A stretch of 56,286 nucleotides of DNA, from the NCBI GenBank assembly GCA_965369325.1, contig CBDUQI010000009.1, positions 1-56,286 of the forward strand, in the 5' to 3' direction. The position numbers and the translations under genes are program-made. The notes under the pieces were generated by a model that worked only from the letters and a program-made list of their open reading frames with translations, did no database searches and was not told where the DNA came from. The number at the start of each line of letters is the position of its first letter. The stretch's first letter is position 1. Source of the stretch: CBDUQI01 sp965369325. GTDB taxonomy: Bacteria > Pseudomonadota > Gammaproteobacteria > Steroidobacterales > JBCBZW01. This document shows positions 26,653 to 35,986 of the stretch, piece after piece.

Positions 26653-27498
26653 TCACTGAGCGCCCGCGCCCACGCGGCGGGCAAGTCGGCGCGTATACGC
26701 ATCGGCGTATCGAAGGATGCTTCTCGTCCCAACCTTATCGCCATTGTTGAACTGCGGCCCGCGCGCCGTGATCTCGATCATGGCCTGCCCGATTTGCGAC
26801 GCCCGCACGGCCGCGTTAACCGGCGCAAAAAACCCGTAAAGAAGATTCTGCCCGATATGCGCCTGCTCTTTGGTAGGGCCGATGTAGTCTGGCCGGTACG
26901 CGATCACGCGAAGATTCGAGCCTTCGGCGAGCCCGAACAACACGTTTTCTGCGCGCACTTTTTCGCGAGCCCACATCATGCTTGAGTCCTCGGAAATATC
27001 GCTGGAACTGATGTAATGGAATGACAGCCCGGCATCGCGGTTAACGCGAGTCCACTGAGCGACGAACTGGCGCGGGAAGTCCACGTGAATCATCCCGTAG
27101 GTTTCCTCGTCAACGCCAACAGAATTGGTGCCGATGGCCCAGAAGACTGCGCTTGCCTCAGCCATTTGCGCACGAATCGCCGAGTAGTCCAGATAATCGG
27201 TGTGCGGCGTAAGTTGCACCTTCCCCGATTCCACGCCCTGGGTGATTCTGGACGTTTCGCGGCGCGTGATTACGTGTATCTTTCCGATAGCCGGATCGGC
27301 CAGCGCGGCTTTCAGTATGCCGTCTCCCGCCGTGCCGCTCGCGCCGAATATCGCGATGGTCTGGTGCTCTGCCGGCACCCCAGTGAAAACAGCGATAGCG
27401 TCATCGACGAAGGCGAGTTTGATTGCGGCTATCGTGTATATTGCCGCGAACAGAGCAAGCGGCGCGATGACAAATGTGCGAAGGCGAGGTAATTTCAT
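26653..27498 (-). CDS. membrane-anchored NAD(P)-binding oxidoreductase
   Basis: A 281-aa protein with an N-terminal hydrophobic helix (7-27), an atypical-SDR Rossmann motif (IAIFGASGTAGDGIL), and the segments AVFWAIGTNSVGVDEETY and HYISSSDISEDS. The canonical YxxxK is not clear. It resembles NAD(P)H-binding epimerase-like proteins of the NmrA/YwnB kind. It converges on the crotonase gene with a 3-bp gap. Role unknown; it may be a membrane-bound reductase or a redox sensor. Confidence 0.72.
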   Translation of the reverse strand: MKLPRLRTFVIAPLALFAAIYTIAAIKLAFVDDAIAVFTGVPAEHQTIAIFGASGTAGDGILKAALADPAIGKIHVITRRETSRITQGVESGKVQLTPHTDYLDYSAIRAQMAEASAVFWAIGTNSVGVDEETYGMIHVDFPRQFVAQWTRVNRDAGLSFHYISSSDISEDSSMMWAREKVRAENVLFGLAEGSNLRVIAYRPDYIGPTKEQAHIGQNLLYGFFAPVNAAVRASQIGQAMIEITARGPQFNNGDKVGTRSILRYADAYTRRLARRVGAGAQ

Positions 27499-27549
27499 CT
27501 CCCTGATACTACCATTGCCCGCAGGGCGCTCCCCCGCCCGCAGACCGCG

Positions 27550-28566
27550 TCACCGCCCCGGTAACGACTGAAGAAGATCAACGCCAAACTGACGGAATAA
27601 GTGAATCATGTCGACGAACACCCAGTTCTCCACATACTGATCGTTCTCCAGCTTCCAGAAATCCAGACCGTTGAAAACAACTTCCCTGCCCGTCGCCGGA
27701 CAGTTCAGATAGCGCCCCGTGTGGGTCGCCTTTACACCTGCCCAACCGGGCCCACCACTGTACGGGCCCTCAGCGATCAGCGCGTCCAGGTCCTGTACCT
27801 GCCGATCCGGGTAGGCGGCCAGCCAGGGCTTTTGGTGAAAGTCCTCGAACTGCTTGAAGCTCAGGCAAGCGCCGATGCCACCCGGGCCATACCAGTGAAC
27901 ATCGGGATGGAAAAAATCAGCCATACCCATGCTGGTAAGATCGCTTTGATCGTAGCCGTTAAGACCCTCAAAGATAAATCGACGGATATGCGCCAGCGTG
28001 TGCTCGGAGGCAGCAACATCCTGCGCCTCGTGCAGCATGCCATCGCGCGCACGCGGTGGCGGGTACATCCCATCGGTACCACGACTTGGAGGCAGCACCG
28101 CGATGCCCGCCTGCTGCATAAGATCGACAAGATCAGTGAGTATGAAAACTTCGGCGATCTTCCCATCCTCAACCCGGCAAAACTCACCCCATCGAATCTT
28201 TACTTTGTCGCCGGTGGCCGGAATGCCCAGATACTCGTGCTGGAACGTCCCCACTAGGTAGCCGGTGCCGCCCACCCAATAATGTCCATCACCGGTTCCG
28301 TCAACCCGACCGCTGGATTTACCACCCAAGAACAAATGACTCTCACGAACCAGCCCGGCAAAGGCCTGCTGCAGGGGTTGCCAGAAGCCCGCGTCAATCT
28401 GCTCCGGGCCGTGAAGATCGTTGATCGGGTCGGGACCATGCCAGACGCACTCGGGGTGCATGTACTGACTAAAGACGCTCCGTGCATGGGGACTCTCGGC
28501 CCCGTCCAGCGCTTGCCAGAAGCGCCAGACGAGCGCCTTGTTTGCCTGATTCGCCTCAATGCTCAT
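27550..28566 (-). CDS. two-domain SnoaL/NTF2-like protein A
   Basis: A 338-aa protein of two NTF2-fold (SnoaL/ester-cyclase-like) domains, about residues 1-165 and 180-335. Each has the family core: CVWHGPDPIND with HGPEQ in the first and VHWYGPGGIG with the strand-rich WAGVKATHTGRYL and FWKLENDQYVENWVFVD in the second. The frame is open to 28596, but the ATG at 28566 overlaps the upstream gene by 11 bases and gives a normal start. The fold is used by hydratases, cyclases, isomerases and dehydratases; conserved His and Asp in HPDVHWYGP and ENW could be catalytic. Reaction unknown. Confidence 0.8.
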   Translation of the reverse strand: MSIEANQANKALVWRFWQALDGAESPHARSVFSQYMHPECVWHGPDPINDLHGPEQIDAGFWQPLQQAFAGLVRESHLFLGGKSSGRVDGTGDGHYWVGGTGYLVGTFQHEYLGIPATGDKVKIRWGEFCRVEDGKIAEVFILTDLVDLMQQAGIAVLPPSRGTDGMYPPPRARDGMLHEAQDVAASEHTLAHIRRFIFEGLNGYDQSDLTSMGMADFFHPDVHWYGPGGIGACLSFKQFEDFHQKPWLAAYPDRQVQDLDALIAEGPYSGGPGWAGVKATHTGRYLNCPATGREVVFNGLDFWKLENDQYVENWVFVDMIHLFRQFGVDLLQSLPGR

Positions 28567-29086
28567 GATGTGTACGCTCGTTGTTATCAGGGTCAAACTT
28601 CTCCCAGCCGTGACCGTCGAACGGGTCGCGGCCGAGTTGCCGCAGCACGTGCGGGAAGTCCACCATCACCCAGTTGTCGACAATCTTGCCATCCACCACT
28701 TTCCAAAAATCCATATAGCGAATTTTCACCCGCTTGCCCGTCGCTGCGATGCCCATGAACTCACCACTGTGCACGGCTTCCTGGCGGCCGAACGCAGCAC
28801 ACCACTCCCCCTGAGTGACGCGCGCCTCGTCAATGCACACCTTGTCGGAGAACGCTGCCTGGAACGGGCGCTGCCAGTTGTCCTGAAATTCCGCTAGACC
28901 CTTTTTGGTGCCACAACCCGCGTTGCCCATCCAGCGAAACGAGTCGCTGAAAAACCGGCCCATATTGTCGATATCGTGATCATTCAGGCCGTCGACCATC
29001 GCGGCAATGGTCGCGTCGGTCTCGGCGGTTTTATGCAGCTTATTGCCTTTGGTCAGCATGGACTGCTCAGGCCTTTTGTTGCTCAT
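28556..29086 (-). CDS. single-domain SnoaL/NTF2-like protein B
   Basis: A 176-aa SnoaL-like domain: FRWMGNAGCGTKKGLAEFQ, HSGEFMGIAATGKRVKIRYMDFWKVVDGKIVDNWVMVDF. The ATG at 29086 has GAGGA nine bases upstream; the 20 extra codons to 29146 look untranslated. It is translated into protein A through an 11-base overlap and diverges from protein C; a regulatory site (29213-29234) lies in the shared promoter. Its partner is probably A or C, and a hetero-oligomer is possible. Confidence 0.8.
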   Translation of the reverse strand: MSNKRPEQSMLTKGNKLHKTAETDATIAAMVDGLNDHDIDNMGRFFSDSFRWMGNAGCGTKKGLAEFQDNWQRPFQAAFSDKVCIDEARVTQGEWCAAFGRQEAVHSGEFMGIAATGKRVKIRYMDFWKVVDGKIVDNWVMVDFPHVLRQLGRDPFDGHGWEKFDPDNNERTHHEH

Positions 29087-29212
29087 GGTGATCCTCAGTT
29101 GTGATACTCGGGCAATGCCGGTGGCCGGTCGCGCCCGGCTCAACACCCGATTTAATTAAGAGCCGCTGCACGCCTGCCAACGCGGGCGCCGGAGAGGTTG
29201 AAGAATTGTGCC

Positions 29213-29234
29213 TTGCATTCGAAGTCAAATGCAA
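29213..29234. promoter_or_regulatory. regulon motif copy 1 (divergent promoter)
   Basis: TTGCATTCGAAGTCAAAT starts at 29213. Here the ends also form a perfect inverted repeat, TTGCATT (29213-29219) and AATGCAA (29228-29234). It lies 39 bp before gene C and 127 bp before gene B. Confidence 0.65.
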
Positions 29235-29272
29235 TAGTATGGGATCAAACATCTCAACTGCCGGATCGATCG

Positions 29273-30283
29273 ATGAATTTGGATACCTTAGCCGCAGCGA
29301 AATGGGTGGTACGCGAGTACCAGTCGGCTATCGACTCAGCCGCTGACCTTGAGGTTGCTCAAGTGCTACGTTCGCACACCTGCGGTGACTTTTTCTGGCG
29401 CGGAATGCACCCCTTCTACGAGCTGACCGGCGCCGATGCGGTCGCGGAGATTTTCTGGCTGCCACTGCGGCGCTCGCTACGCACCCTGCAACGTCGTGAG
29501 CAGGTATTTTTTGCGGGCCACAATGATGCGATCGATGATGGCTCGGTCTGGGTAGCAAGCATGGGGCACCTGATGGGCCTGTTCGATGAGGACTGGCTTG
29601 GCATCCCCGCTACCCGCAAATTGGCGTTCCTGCGCTACGCTGAGTTTTCCCGCGTCGAGGGGGACACGATTACCGAATCGGCATTGTTCTGCGATGTGAT
29701 CGGCATGATGCAGCAGGCAGGCCACTACCCGCTTCCGCCGCAGACCGGCGCCGCGATAATTCCGCCTGGTCCGCGCACGCATGACGGCGTGATCCTGAGC
29801 CCGCAACCCGCGCAAGAAACGCAAAAGACGATCAGCGTAGTCAACCGCATGATCGATGACCTGAGTGAACTGAACAAGACCGATGAGCGATGCCCGCCGG
29901 AGCTACTGGCAAAATCCTGGCACAATGACATGCTGTGGCATGGGCCTGCCGGTATTGGCTCCACCTATACCATTGCCCGTTACCAGCAACAGCATCAATA
30001 CCCATTCCGCGAGCAGTTAAAAAACAAAGTATTCAACGGCCATGTCGCACGTATCGCCGAAGGGCACTACGCTGGTTTTTTCGGCTGGGCCAACCTGACC
30101 AATACACCCACCGGCGGATTTCTGGGCCTCCCCGGAAACCAGAGCAGAGCCGACATGCGGGTGGTTGATATCTATCGTCGTGACGGCGACAAGCTTGCTG
30201 AGAACTGGGTGTTTATTGACCTACTGCACTGGCTCAGCATGCAGGGGCTGGATTTATTGGCACGGCTGCGAGGATCGCAATGA
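29273..30283 (+). CDS. two-domain SnoaL/NTF2-like protein C
   Basis: A 336-aa paralogue of protein A with the same two-domain layout: residues 1-160 (GDFFWRGMHPFYE, WLGIPATRKLAFLRYAEF) and 185-335 (DMLWHGPAGIGSTYTIARYQ, GWANLTNTPTGGFLGLPG, DKLAENWVFIDLLHW). The ATG at 29273 (MNLDTLAAAKW) is preferred over 29198, because the earlier codons include the regulatory site. It is coupled by four bases to the RraA-like gene. Pairwise differences from A are large, so A and C are likely different subunits or act on different substrates. Confidence 0.8.
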   Translation: MNLDTLAAAKWVVREYQSAIDSAADLEVAQVLRSHTCGDFFWRGMHPFYELTGADAVAEIFWLPLRRSLRTLQRREQVFFAGHNDAIDDGSVWVASMGHLMGLFDEDWLGIPATRKLAFLRYAEFSRVEGDTITESALFCDVIGMMQQAGHYPLPPQTGAAIIPPGPRTHDGVILSPQPAQETQKTISVVNRMIDDLSELNKTDERCPPELLAKSWHNDMLWHGPAGIGSTYTIARYQQQHQYPFREQLKNKVFNGHVARIAEGHYAGFFGWANLTNTPTGGFLGLPGNQSRADMRVVDIYRRDGDKLAENWVFIDLLHWLSMQGLDLLARLRGSQ

Positions 30284-30984
30284 GCACACTGGACACACAG
30301 ACACTTGAGGTGCTTCGGCGTCACGATACACCTACGATTTGCAACGCCATTGAGGTCGCCGAAGGCAAACGGGGTTTTAGCAACTTCACCCGCAAGACGA
30401 TGTTGTACTCCTCACCCTCGGCCGGCCCCATTGTAGGCTTCGCCCGGACCGCGAAGATCGCTGGCATCTTCCCGGCAAGCGCAACGCCGGAACGCATACG
30501 CCAAACTCGTATTGAGTATTTTCGACATATGGCCGCCGGGCCGCGCCCGGCAGTCGCGGTGGTGCAAGACAGCGACGGTCCGGACTGCATTGCCGCCTGG
30601 TGGGGTGAGGTGCACGCCGCAGTTCACAAAGGTCTGGGGGTATCGGGGGCGGTTACCAACGGTGTCATGCGGGATCTGGATGATATGGACAGCGCATTTG
30701 CTGTGCTGGCCGGCTCTGTCGGACCCAGCCACGCACACTGCCATGTGACCCAAATTGGCGGCCGCGTTGAGATCATGGGCTTAACGGTGAAGGATGGCGA
30801 TCTAATACACGCCGACCAACACGGTGCAATTGTAATTCCTGCCGATATCGCGCCTCAACTGCCAGGTGCCATCGACCATCTGCTAGCGACAGAGCAGATC
30901 GTTCTGGATGCCGCGCGCTCTCCCGGTTTTGACATCGAGCAGTTGGAAACCGCATGGGCTGAGTTTGAAAAAGCCCGTACCTAA
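30280..30984 (+). CDS. RraA-family aldolase/decarboxylase-like protein
   Basis: A 234-aa RraA-fold protein. It has AAWWGEVHAAVHKGLGVSGA followed by VTNGVMRDLD with the Arg-Asp pair of the metal/substrate site, and GDLIHADQHGAIVIP. In this family, plain RraA inhibits RNase E, but catabolic members are class II 4-hydroxy-4-methyl-2-oxoglutarate aldolases or oxaloacetate decarboxylases. Position in a catabolic island, coupled to a SnoaL gene, favours a pyruvate-forming enzyme; that is inference. Length is within the usual range. Confidence 0.82.
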   Translation: MSTLDTQTLEVLRRHDTPTICNAIEVAEGKRGFSNFTRKTMLYSSPSAGPIVGFARTAKIAGIFPASATPERIRQTRIEYFRHMAAGPRPAVAVVQDSDGPDCIAAWWGEVHAAVHKGLGVSGAVTNGVMRDLDDMDSAFAVLAGSVGPSHAHCHVTQIGGRVEIMGLTVKDGDLIHADQHGAIVIPADIAPQLPGAIDHLLATEQIVLDAARSPGFDIEQLETAWAEFEKART

Positions 30985-31001
30985 AGCCGTTTTGACCAAG
31001 T

Positions 31002-32609
31002 TCAGATAAACGTCTCAAACAACAACAGGAACGCCAGGGTAAAGACAAAGAAGACTAACAACAGATAAGACACCCGATCGATCTTCCCTGGCACCAGATA
31101 CCAGCCGCCCTCTTTCTCCGGCAGGTTTTGCTCCCGGAACTTCACTTGCTGCCCTTTGATGGAATACTCCGACCACTCCGTCTGCCGGCCGTCAATCGCA
31201 AGGCTCGCCAAGATCGACACCACGATATTAACCGTGCCGCCAATCACGCAATACCACGGCCAAGCGATATCGGTTTTGGTGGCAACGTACCAGATCACGC
31301 CAAAGCCTACGGCGACACCCACCAGCAGTCCCCTCTCGGTCGTCTGGCGCGAGAAAAAGCCCAACCCGAACATGCTGATCTTGGCGCCCACAAAATAAGC
31401 GCCGATCTTACTCAGCGTCTCAAGAATCGACCCCTCGCTGTTCACGTAAGCGAACGCGGGCAGGATAATCAACACTGCCCATATCACAGTAAATACGCGA
31501 GACACTTTCAGATAGTGCTCAGGCGAGCCGTCCGTGCGGAAGTACTTCTGATAGTAATCGACGGTCGAGATTGTGGCCAGCGAATTGAATGAGGAGTCCA
31601 GCGAGGACATTGAAGCCGCAACGATGGCCGCCGCAATAATGCCCATGAGCCCGGGCATGCCGTACTCGGTGGCGAAACTCAGAATAATCGTGTTGCCATT
31701 GTCGAACTCGCGCCCGTCAAAGTAGGCGTAAAACAAGATGCCCAGAATAAAGAACAGAAAGTAGATAAAAAATGCTGCAAAACCCATCAGCAGGAATGAT
31801 TTTTTTGCGTCGCCTATGTTTTTGGCCGCAAGCGTACGCTGCACCATCATTTGGTTGGCGCCATAAACCGTTACGTGGAATATCGTCATGGCGAACACGC
31901 CAGACCAAACGGTGGTTGCGCCTGTCAGGTTGAATGAAAAATCTAACGCATTCGTTTTGCCCGCGGCCTTCAGGTTAGCCAGTACTTCGCCGATCGGGGC
32001 CGGTAGCTGCTCCACCAGCGCAAACACAATAATAAACGCCCCGACGAACAGCACGCCTGCCTGAATCACGTCAGTCCAGATAACCGCAGCGATGCCTCCC
32101 ATGACGGTATAGATCAGCGCGATTACCGTGACGATGACAATCGCCACACGCACATCAATGCCGGTGATGAACTGAATAACCAGCGAGGTTGCATACAAAA
32201 TAGCCGCCGATGTCAGCGCCTGCGAAATAAGAAAAACACCGGAGATAACTACGCGCGAGGTCGGGCCGAAACGCCTCTCCATGTACTCGTAGATTGACGC
32301 CACACCGCTGTTAAAGAAGAACGGCAAAAACAGCGTCACGACCAGCAGTACGACGATGGGGTAATTGAGATGGATCGCGATCACCGACAGACCATCGGTG
32401 TACGACCACGCCGGCCCGCCAAGAAAAGACAGCGCACTCACATAGGTGGCGATGACCGACATCCCGATGGCCCACCACGGTGTCGTACGACGGCCTAGAT
32501 AGAAATCCTCCGCCGTTTCCACCCGCTTGCTCAGGACAAAGCCCAACAATAGATTCAGTAGCACATAGCCAACCAGAATCGACCAGTTTAAGGTTCCAAA
32601 TTCAGCCAT
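31002..32609 (-). CDS. sodium/solute symporter (SSS family)
   Basis: A 535-aa membrane protein with about 13 to 14 hydrophobic segments. It has the SSS fold features: SKRVETAEDFYLGRR near the N-terminus, GGIAAVIWTDVIQAG in helix 5, and the Na2-site segment AAIVAASMSSLDSSFNSLATI. It imports a solute with Na+, and the SMSSLDSSFNS string is typical of sugar, myo-inositol or acid carriers. It converges on the RraA-like gene. A regulon motif lies 137 bp upstream of its ATG, so it is probably the uptake system of the island. Confidence 0.88.
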   Translation of the reverse strand: MAEFGTLNWSILVGYVLLNLLLGFVLSKRVETAEDFYLGRRTTPWWAIGMSVIATYVSALSFLGGPAWSYTDGLSVIAIHLNYPIVVLLVVTLFLPFFFNSGVASIYEYMERRFGPTSRVVISGVFLISQALTSAAILYATSLVIQFITGIDVRVAIVIVTVIALIYTVMGGIAAVIWTDVIQAGVLFVGAFIIVFALVEQLPAPIGEVLANLKAAGKTNALDFSFNLTGATTVWSGVFAMTIFHVTVYGANQMMVQRTLAAKNIGDAKKSFLLMGFAAFFIYFLFFILGILFYAYFDGREFDNGNTIILSFATEYGMPGLMGIIAAAIVAASMSSLDSSFNSLATISTVDYYQKYFRTDGSPEHYLKVSRVFTVIWAVLIILPAFAYVNSEGSILETLSKIGAYFVGAKISMFGLGFFSRQTTERGLLVGVAVGFGVIWYVATKTDIAWPWYCVIGGTVNIVVSILASLAIDGRQTEWSEYSIKGQQVKFREQNLPEKEGGWYLVPGKIDRVSYLLLVFFVFTLAFLLLFETFI

Positions 32610-32745
32610 TTCCCGTCCCCGGTCGCTGCAAACAGTGCCCTTCCGACACTCGGATCAGCCCCTGAGTCGCGTCAACGATCAGGCGCGTGGCAATGATCAG
32701 GCGCCGGCAATCGACAAGCGCCGGCGGGCAAGCCTGAGATAAAAG

Positions 32746-32763
32746 AATGTACTTCGAATGCAA
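32746..32763. promoter_or_regulatory. regulon motif copy 2 (symporter promoter)
   Basis: Minus-strand TTGCATTCGAAGTACATT, an exact match to the consensus, upstream of the symporter gene and downstream of the SDR stop. Confidence 0.7.
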
Positions 32764-32803
32764 TCTGATCGCAATAAAACCTCAGAACTGGGCCTGATGT
32801 GCA

Positions 32804-33538
32804 TTAGTGGGCGGTCCATCCGCCATCGACGCGCAAACTGTGCCCGGTCACCATCGCGGCACCTGGCGAGAGCAGGTACATCACCGCCGCCACCACGTGC
32901 TCAATGCTGGCAAGCTGGCGCAGCGGAATCATGTCGTACACAAAGCGCTTGAACGTTGGGTCCTCGAGCATCGGCTTGGTAAGGGGCGTTTCAACGAACG
33001 TGGGTGCGACGGAATTTACCCGCACGGCGTCCGCAGCCAGCTCGACAGCCATCGCCTTGGTCAGCCCTTCGATCGCATGCTTGGTCATGCAATAGACCGT
33101 CCGCTTCGGGGAGCCAACATGCCCCATCTGCGAGGACATATTGATGATGCACCCGCCCTGGTTGCCCGCAATCATGGCTTTCGCCGCCGCTTGCGCGATC
33201 CGGAACGCGGCGCGAACATTGATGTTGAGGATGAGATCTAGGGATTCATCATCCACATCCACGAACGGCTGTGGGCGATTGGCCCCGGCATTGTTCACTA
33301 GAATGTTAAGGCCTTCTATGGCGGCGATCCGAGCGGGCAAGTGCTCGCTTGTCACATCCTCCGCCCAGCTCTCGATGCACCCATCACCGTCCGCAGCCAA
33401 TTGATTTAGCTCGCTTTCTGTTCTTGCCACTGCAATGACTCGTGCCCCGGCGCTCGCCAATGCAAGTGCACATCCACGCCCAATACCACGCCCGGCACCC
33501 GTGACGAGCGCTGTTTGTCCGTCTAAAGATTTCGTCAT
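32804..33538 (-). CDS. short-chain dehydrogenase/reductase
   Basis: A 244-aa classical SDR: TGAGRGIGRGCALALASAG, NNAGANRPQ, the active site INMSSQMGHVG...YCMTKHA with Y-x-x-x-K, and the C-terminal GHSLRVDGGW. The frame opens at 33556, but the start at 33538 (MTKSLDGQTALVTG) fits the family and leaves the motif at 33551 free. It is divergent from the LacI gene, sharing a promoter with one regulon motif. It probably oxidises a hydroxyl group of the island substrate. Confidence 0.87.
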   Translation of the reverse strand: MTKSLDGQTALVTGAGRGIGRGCALALASAGARVIAVARTESELNQLAADGDGCIESWAEDVTSEHLPARIAAIEGLNILVNNAGANRPQPFVDVDDESLDLILNINVRAAFRIAQAAAKAMIAGNQGGCIINMSSQMGHVGSPKRTVYCMTKHAIEGLTKAMAVELAADAVRVNSVAPTFVETPLTKPMLEDPTFKRFVYDMIPLRQLASIEHVVAAVMYLLSPGAAMVTGHSLRVDGGWTAH

Positions 33539-33550
33539 TCTCGGCTCCGA

Positions 33551-33568
33551 TTGCATACGAAGTCATTA
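33551..33568. promoter_or_regulatory. regulon motif copy 3 (SDR/LacI promoter)
   Basis: TTGCATACGAAGTCATTA, 13 bp upstream of the SDR start and 54 bp before the LacI gene. Three differences from the consensus. Suggests autoregulation of the LacI gene. Confidence 0.6.
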
Positions 33569-33621
33569 TTGCCTAGCATCTAACGTGATTGAAAGTACAA
33601 CCTGCCCTAAGGAGCCAGTGA

Positions 33622-34677
33622 GTGACCAAGCCGATCGGCCTAGTAAAGGACGTTGAGAAATCTGGTCGACGGCGTGCGACGTCCTATGACGTGGCAAAGC
33701 TGGCTGGCGTTTCGCAGTCGGCAGTCTCCAGAGTATTCCAGCAGGGCGCGAGCGCCTCGAAGAGCATGCGCGATCGGGTCTTGCGAGCGGCGGACGAGCT
33801 TGGCTACCGCCCAAACGCAATTGCGCGAGGGCTGATTACCCAACGCTCCAACATGGTGGCTGTCATCATCTCGAAGCTGACCAATCTCTATTACCCCGAA
33901 GTGCTTGTCGAATTGACCCAGCGGTTCTCAGAGCACGGCGTGCGCGTGCTGTTGTTCGCGCTGGAGCACGAGGGCGATATCGAGTCGGTCCTGGAGCAAA
34001 TGCTGCAGTACCAGGTGGACGGCATCTTGACGGCGGCGATGATGACGCCTGAACAGCTTCGCATCGTCGAGAAGGTCGCCATACCGGTGGTGTTCTACAA
34101 CCGCTCGTACAGCGACCAGTTGGTCAACTCGGTGCGCTGCGATCAAGAAGAGGGCGAGCGATGGTTGGTCGGTGAGCTGGTCAAGGCGGGACACAGCAGT
34201 TTCGGTCTGGTCGAAGGGCCATCGGATTCTGTGGTCAGCGCCGAGCGCACCGCAGGCGCAAGGCGCAAACTGCAGGAAATGAATATCACGGACATCACCT
34301 CCGTCGGTGGCGACTACGGCTACGACACCGGGCGCCGTTGTTTCGCCGAGATTGTTGAGCAACGTGGTAGCCCGCCGGATGCGATTATCGCGGCCAACGA
34401 CGTTATGGCCATCGGCTGCATCGATGAGGCCCGTGAGGGGTTCGGGTTGCACGTGCCTAACGATATCTCGATTGTCGGGTTTGATGGCGTTGGGCCTGCC
34501 AGCTACGCGGCCTACGACGTCACCACGGTACGCCAACCGGTTGGGCGCATGACCGATGCGGCTGTCTCAATGTTGCTTGAGCGGATTGAAGAACCTGAGC
34601 TGTCACCGGAAAAACGCGCGTTCTCAGGGCTGCATGTGCTTGGCGGCTCCGCCCGGCTTACGCGCGAGCAAAACTGA
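33622..34677 (+). CDS. LacI-family transcriptional regulator
   Basis: A 351-aa LacI/GalR regulator. The HTH is at residues 20-45 (SYDVAKLAGVSQSAVSRVF), followed by the hinge helix LGYRPNAIARGL, and a periplasmic-binding-protein-like sensor domain with NRSY, IIAANDVMAIGCIDEAR and VGFDGVGPASYAAYDVTTVRQP. The start is GTG at 33622 with AAGGAG nine bases before it. It is the only classical sugar-type regulator in the island and sits centrally. The TTGCATTCGAAGT motif around the island is its most likely operator. The effector is unknown. Confidence 0.88.
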   Translation: MTKPIGLVKDVEKSGRRRATSYDVAKLAGVSQSAVSRVFQQGASASKSMRDRVLRAADELGYRPNAIARGLITQRSNMVAVIISKLTNLYYPEVLVELTQRFSEHGVRVLLFALEHEGDIESVLEQMLQYQVDGILTAAMMTPEQLRIVEKVAIPVVFYNRSYSDQLVNSVRCDQEEGERWLVGELVKAGHSSFGLVEGPSDSVVSAERTAGARRKLQEMNITDITSVGGDYGYDTGRRCFAEIVEQRGSPPDAIIAANDVMAIGCIDEAREGFGLHVPNDISIVGFDGVGPASYAAYDVTTVRQPVGRMTDAAVSMLLERIEEPELSPEKRAFSGLHVLGGSARLTREQN

Positions 34678-34687
34678 ACATAGCACC

Positions 34688-34744
34688 ATGCCGGCAACCC
34701 GTGTCATTGTTTTGCCGGGCATGACGTGCGACGCACGGCTCTGA
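34688..34744 (+). pseudogene. alpha/beta-hydrolase 5' fragment
   Basis: An 18-codon frame, MPATRVIVLPGMTCDARL, then TGA. This is the N-terminal strand and oxyanion loop (VLPGMTCDARLW) of many alpha/beta-hydrolases, with the TGA in place of the expected Trp codon. The rest of the gene is missing: only about 95 bp of frame-broken sequence separate it from the next gene. It is probably the stump of a deleted gene between the LacI and MetE-like genes. Confidence 0.45.
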
Positions 34745-34840
34745 TCGCAAATAACTGTGGCCATTAGGCAACGCTGGAACAACCGGAGGTCGCAATGACG
34801 AGCTCCGGCATCTTTCACCCTTTAGCTTAGAGCACATCAT

Positions 34841-35986
34841 ATGCAACCCAGCCAAGATCGAATTCTTACGACACACGTTGGCAGCCTACCGAGATCACAG
34901 GCCGTGACCGACGTGGTCTTCGCCCAAGAGAAAGGCGAGTCTGTGCCCGGCGCGGATGAGATTATACGTAGCGCTGTTCAAGAGGTGGTTGCAAAGCAGG
35001 TCCAGGCGCAGGTGGATATTGTGAGCGACGGTGAGATGTCGAAGATCAGCTACGCCACCTACATCAAGGATCGAATCAGTGGTTTCGATGGCGACAGTGA
35101 GCGCGAGCCACCCAGTGATCTTGAGGAGTTCCCCGGCTTCCTGAAACGGCAGGCAAGTTCCGGCGGCACGCCAACTTATCGGCGGCCATGTTGCGTCGGG
35201 GACATCCAAGTAAAAGACATGGGCCCCGTACAAACCGACATCGACAACCTGCGCACGGCACTGGCCGCCTACCAACCGACAGCGGCATTCATGAACGCGG
35301 CCTCGCCTGGTGTCATCGCCTTGTTTCAACCCAACAAACACTACCCAAGCCACGAGCGCTATCTGGAGGCGCTGGCCGATGCAATGGCGCACGAGTATCG
35401 CGCTATCGTGGAATCCGGCATTGTCCTGCAACTGGATTCGCCCGACCTTGGGCTCGGCCGGCATATGTTGTTCAAAGGCCGCACGGATGAGGAGTACCAA
35501 CGACTTGCTGCCAAACATGTCGAGGCACTGAATCACGCCCTATCCGGGTTACCCAAAGAGATGGTTCGATTGCATGTTTGTTGGGGCAACTACGAGGGGC
35601 CGCATCACCACGATGCGCCGATGGAGTTGGTATTGCCGATCGCCCTGCGCGCGAACGTTGGCGCGTTGCTGTTCGAATCAGCCAATCCCCGCCACGCGCA
35701 TGAATGGCAGACTTTCGCGCATGCGCAACTGCCGGAGGATCTGACGCTGGTGCCCGGGGTGATCGATTCAACCACCAACTTTGTCGAGCACCCCAAGCTG
35801 GTCGCCGAACGCATCTTGCGATTCACCAACATCGTCGGTCGTGACCGTGTTATCGCAGGCACGGATTGCGGCTTTTCGACGTTTGCCGGGTTCGGCGCGG
35901 TGGACCCTGATATTGTCTACGCCAAACTTCAAAGCATGGCGGACGGCGCCGAGATGGCGAGCAAGGCACTTTGGGGCGCCAGCTGA
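34841..35986 (+). CDS. MetE-like (cobalamin-independent methyltransferase C-domain) protein
   Basis: A 381-aa protein of the methionine-synthase-II fold. TTHVGSLPR at residues 10-18 is the family opener. The zinc ligands are all visible: H245 and C247 in HVCWGNY, E279 in FESANPRH and C343 in TDCGF. Half-length MetE relatives lack the N-terminal barrel. Family members transfer methyl, or catalyse thiol additions and cleavages as in epoxyalkane:CoM transferase. In a catabolic island a demethylase or thiol-transfer step is plausible, not shown. It overlaps the aldolase gene (TGATG). Confidence 0.83.
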   Translation: MQPSQDRILTTHVGSLPRSQAVTDVVFAQEKGESVPGADEIIRSAVQEVVAKQVQAQVDIVSDGEMSKISYATYIKDRISGFDGDSEREPPSDLEEFPGFLKRQASSGGTPTYRRPCCVGDIQVKDMGPVQTDIDNLRTALAAYQPTAAFMNAASPGVIALFQPNKHYPSHERYLEALADAMAHEYRAIVESGIVLQLDSPDLGLGRHMLFKGRTDEEYQRLAAKHVEALNHALSGLPKEMVRLHVCWGNYEGPHHHDAPMELVLPIALRANVGALLFESANPRHAHEWQTFAHAQLPEDLTLVPGVIDSTTNFVEHPKLVAERILRFTNIVGRDRVIAGTDCGFSTFAGFGAVDPDIVYAKLQSMADGAEMASKALWGAS

